Shown: positions 60,215 through 64,000 of the stretch, piece after piece | How positions within the stretch are numbered: the stretch's first letter is position 1 | Layout: each line of letters begins with the position of its first letter | Assembly (NCBI GenBank): GCA_029531795.1 | Contig: JAPEIS010000004.1 | Location: 2,542,001 to 2,606,000, forward strand | Origin: Sclerotinia nivalis | Lineage: Eukaryota > Ascomycota > Leotiomycetes > Helotiales > Sclerotiniaceae | DNA length: 64,000 nucleotides | Direction of reading: 5' to 3' | Notes under the pieces: generated by a model | What the model was told of the DNA's origin: nothing | Databases searched by the model: none | Seen by the model: only the letters and a program-made list of their open reading frames with translations | Position numbers and translations under genes: made by a program

Positions 60215-62388
60215 ATGGGTTCCCGCCAGCGCAGAGACTTGGTTGTGAGACGAAGACGGGTTGAGGACGAGGGCGATGATGAAGGAGCTCAAGATATTAC
60301 TGAAATGGATGATGACTCTCTATCTGAAGGCTCAATAATCAGTGACGATGAAGATGTACACGAGGGCGACGAACCTGTCAATGGCGACATCACAACTGAT
60401 GAGATACCTCAATCAACCAATATGAATGGAAATAGATCAACTGGGCAGAATGGTGGACAGACAAAAGCTAGCAATGGTACTACTGAAGCTTCAAAGTTCA
60501 CAAATGGGGCCAATGATATGGAAATGATGGTGAACGGACCCAAAACCTCTGAACCGGTAGAAACTATACAATTCGAGGACTTTCGAGAAGACGAGACGAA
60601 AGATACCCCTTCACCGGCTATTGTCACATCTACTGCTCAAATGGATCGACCACAAGAACAACCTCATGAAAGGCGAAGGAGAGAGCATGAAGAATACAAG
60701 AAAAAGAGAGATGCGGATCCTGCGTTTGTGCCAAATAGAGGAGCATTCTTTATGCACGATCATCGTCATGCTGGTCCTGCGGCGAATGGTTTTCGGCCAT
60801 TTGGCAGGGGCAGAGGTGGTCGGGGCCGGCCCGGAATTGGGGGGCCGTATGCACCTATCAAGTATATCATCATCTCTTTTGTGGTTTCGAATTTCTGCTA
60901 ACACTTTATAGTAATATCTCACAACCTCTGGAACCTACCGATGTTCAATGGGCACACGATATGCACGAAATAATAACTGAACCCGTACCATCATCTACAA
61001 ATGGAGCTTCAAATGGACCCCAAAGACCAGCACCAGCTTCAAAATCTGCACCGCTCAATCGATCACTTTCGACTACAAAGCACATTGGAAATGTACAAAT
61101 TCGTGTATTCTTTGCAGATATGGAAAAACCTGTTGTTTTTCCTGGAATTCCAGTGAAGCAATATACGCGTCTGCCTGATCACCGACCACCGCTTCGTCGA
61201 GATAAACCAGTTCGAATATCCCTACCTGATCATCCACCACGTTACATATTCCCTGCTGTCGATAGATCATTTATATTCATCCCAAGAGCTATGCGACCTA
61301 ATCAACAAGGGTTTGGTGGACGTGGCAGAGGTAGAGCTGGCCTTGGATCTGTGGGTGGTTATTCGAGACGTACAAGTGTTTTTGGTGGAAGCATTTATGG
61401 AGGAACATATACTCCAAGTGTTGCCATGAGTCGTCGCTCGTCTCTTGCACGAGAGGTCAATCGAGAAACACTTGTCTCACCCAGTGGGTCAACGATGTCA
61501 AGGCCACAAGTCTCGATGGATTCATCAAGACCTGTTGTAAAATTACCACCATCGAGTCAAGCTGCACAATCTCAACAAACTCAGGCTCCCGAGTCTGGAG
61601 TAATTGATCCATCTCCACAAGCATCTTCTCTCGATAATGTTCCGCGCCCTCAAACTTATCCCCTTCCACAGAAACCAGCTCTTCGGGAAAATCGCCCAAA
61701 TGCAATTCCCATGCATCAACCTCGGCCTCAAAAGACCGTCTCTGTAGCCGACATCGAATCACCCGCATCCATGTCATTCAATCCTCCTCAGCAAACCCAA
61801 CAGCCATTCCATCAACAAGTTCCCATTCAAATCAATGGAAACAGTTACTCGCACGATAATATTCAACATTCCCGACAGCCATCTTACCCAAGTCAAGCTT
61901 CGACTGGTACACCGTTATCACAAATTCCAGAGAGGGCTATTCACGCACCAGCTTTTCAACCTAACCCTTACCAACAGCAAGCTTCCAACTTTTATCCCCA
62001 AACTTATCCTGTCTTGCAGCCTCCTCAAGGATATTATTACCCCCAAACCTTTAATGCACCTATGACTTCTGCGGCTGGTGCAGCTCCTTTTGTACCTACA
62101 CAACAGCAGCCACAACAAACATATAACCAAGCCGCACCACAGACTACTGAAACCTCGGCGACACAAGCACCTCAAAACTTGGTTGCTCAAGAAGTCAATG
62201 GAATGGTGTATTACTATGATGCCGCACAAATTCCAGCTGTTCCAACCTTCCCAGGCGGCTATCAACAAACTCAACAATATCCTATGCAACAAGTAGGGGG
62301 TGTAGTAGGAATAGGCGGAATGATGACACCAAGTCCAGATGGCTTCTATTATCCACAGCAACAAGGCGTAGTCTACTATACACAATAA
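60215..62388 (+). CDS. Barentsz/CASC3-like exon-junction-complex protein
   Basis: Probable Btz-domain mRNA-binding protein of 707 aa; exons 60215..60861 and 60912..62388. The acidic N-terminus (about 20-60) precedes the Btz/SELOR core: EEYKKKRDADPAFVPNRGAF followed by FMHDHR, residues 159-184. This is the segment that in animal CASC3/MLN51 clamps eIF4AIII and RNA in the exon junction complex. A GRGRGGRGRPGIGG patch follows and suggests RNA binding. After the intron, a second conserved part includes DVQWAHDMHE, KHIGNVQIRVFFADMEKP and RYIFPAVDRSFIFIPRAM. The C-terminal 350 residues are Gln/Pro/Tyr-rich and disordered. The intron (60862..60911) has GTATAT and TATAG ends. The gene's many partner introns in this window fit an organism with an active EJC. 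The Btz call is from motif recognition. Confidence 0.85.
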
Positions 62389-64000
62389 CGACCTTCTATA
62401 ACTTCCCCCACCATTGCCTCTATTCACGATCTGCAAGTCACATCTTTATAGTCCTTTTTAATGCCTTCAGCTATTTTATTCGTATTTCCTGAAGCGTTGC
62501 TGTTTATTATCGTCTCTTGCTTATGGTTTTGATTGCGAAAAAAAGATATATCATTGTTCATTCTTCAGAAGCGGTGGCTTGACTTCTCATATCATGTTTT
62601 TGTATTAGGGATGGCAATTCAATCTTTCGATTTGGTTGGCATGGTTTTTTTTTTGGTTGCAAGTTAGAGCCTCTACTATACTTTTCGGTTCTACCTCCTT
62701 GCATTTCAATCTCTGATTCGGTTTCTTCGTCTTGGTACGGTGCGTTCTCTCAATGATAATGGCCCTGATGTTTCGATTGGAACTTGAAACGACGTATGGA
62801 TATCTCTTTCGGCTGGACGCACGGTAGTGGGATGGTCTTTTGCATTGGATCGAAGCTTATCTTTGCTGTTAGCGAGCGGTTGGTGTCATGGATAGTAAGA
62901 GTGAGGTGGAGGTTCGTGGTGAATTGACGAAGTAGTAGTGGTAGTGTTACATAGCGGGGACTATTATGGGTGGATCAGCATGTTAGCGGATCAAATGCGT
63001 CAATGGATATGTTACCATGTCCGCTTATGATACATCAATTGAATTACCATTTTTGATGTTACACATTTCTTGTCTTTGAGAATTCTCTATCTGATGTGTA
63101 TCGTGTATGTTGCCATGAAGAATATCCTCATTAGTCTGAACCTCTGCAAGCACCCAAACACCCAAACACCTCAACCCGCCAACGCAATCAATATTTCCGT
63201 ATCACCTCTTCCTCCTGCCAAATTAGTCATTCCATCCTCACCGTCACACATGACCCCTATTACTTTTGCACAATAGAACAAGAATTACCTTATCTGACAT
63301 GACTTGATCATATTGTACATTTATATATACTATATCATTGAATAGTACTTGCAGCAGTTATATGTACTTCATCTTCTCGACTGATTTGTTTCTAGGGAGG
63401 GAGCTCGTATGTAGAGAATGTGGATGGCTGTGCTGTAGTGGAGATTTCAGATGATGATGGTTATGGTTATGGTGAGTAGGATGGTAAGGAGGATGGTGAG
63501 TAGGATGATGATGATGGTGATGGTGTGCAGGAGGAGGAAGAGGGGGGGAGGAAGAGAAGAGGAGGATAATTTAAAAGTGTAAAAATGGCAGTTTTGTGTG
63601 AGCGTGGGTGTGGGCGAAGACTAGAAATTGGGGGGTTTGGTGGGTAAGGGTTAGAGAAGGGAAGGGGAAGGGGATAGATAAATAGAGGGAGGAAGTTTTT
63701 GGATGAGATGGGGAGAGGAGGGTGTGTGAAAATATATGGAAATCCGTGTGAAGAAAAGAAGAATTGAAGCGAGGATGATAGGCGATTGGCTGGTGAGACT
63801 ATAGTAAGAATAAGTGCTGCAGTTCAAAACAACAGCAAGATTATTGACGCTGATGCAATTAATATAATTATAAAAGCAACATGAACCGTGCCCCTTCCCT
63901 ACCATCCAAATTAAATACGGGATTGAAATACCCCCCAATCTACAGAAATACATAGAATTAACTACGAGTACGAATTCTCAACCTGTAAAAAGAGATATTA
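62389..64000. other. 3' flank and right-edge intergenic region
   Basis: Contains the 3' UTR region of the Barentsz-like gene and low-complexity sequence: a T run at 62647-62655, GATGGT/GGTTAT repeats at 63449-63530 and GA-rich sequence at 63530-63720. No gene is supported up to the window edge. Confidence 0.5.

Overview
This window looks like nuclear DNA from a filamentous ascomycete (Pezizomycotina). The genes carry many short introns (about 40-83 bp) with GTATGT/GTAAGT-type donors and CTAAC/CTAAT branch sites, leaders are pyrimidine-rich, and the gene set is typical of the group: class III chitin synthase, S53 tripeptidyl peptidase, GH7 and GH131 secreted enzymes, and a NACHT-type NLR. AT-rich spacers and this plant-wall-degrading repertoire suggest a Leotiomycete such as the Botrytis/Sclerotinia group. 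That placement is inference, since no alignment could be run. All exon structures below were worked out by hand from splice signals, reading phase and family conservation.

Layout. 0-8 kb: the N-terminus of an unknown minus-strand gene at the left edge, a complete class III chitin synthase (minus, 4 exons), and a low-molecular-weight tyrosine phosphatase (minus, 3 exons). 8.9-13 kb: a secreted sedolisin-type tripeptidyl peptidase (plus), an array of hairpin-forming repeats behind it, and a DUF218/YdcF-like gene with a striking C-rich to G-rich strand switch. 13.4-21.7 kb: a head-to-head pair, an 11-exon NLR (minus) and an 11-exon Rad5/HLTF-like SNF2-RING helicase (plus), sharing a 501-bp promoter region. 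23.2-25.5 kb: SLY1 (minus). 27.4-31.4 kb: a PNUTS-like PP1-regulatory CCCH protein (plus). 31.4-41.6 kb: about 10 kb without a recognisable protein gene, purine-rich over its first third, with signs of distal promoters and leaders. 41.6-44.3 kb: a Gln-rich fungal regulator (plus). 48.0-53.0 kb: convergent GH131 and GH7 wall-degrading enzymes, both with C-terminal CBM1-like modules. 54.7-58.3 kb: an uncertain small gene and coding relics. 60.2-62.4 kb: a Barentsz/CASC3-like exon-junction-complex protein (plus).

The most unusual feature is the NLR. Its N-terminal domain, NACHT ATPase and C2H2-like module are followed, through in-frame splice junctions, by a complete seven-blade WD40 propeller that looks like the C-terminal domain of the general corepressor Tup1, including Tup1's pre-propeller linker. 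It resembles an NLR carrying an integrated host regulator domain (a possible decoy), next to a chromatin/DNA-repair helicase gene. The rest of the window is mainly core cell biology (wall synthesis, ER-Golgi fusion, transcription/mRNA handling) plus secreted nutrition enzymes.
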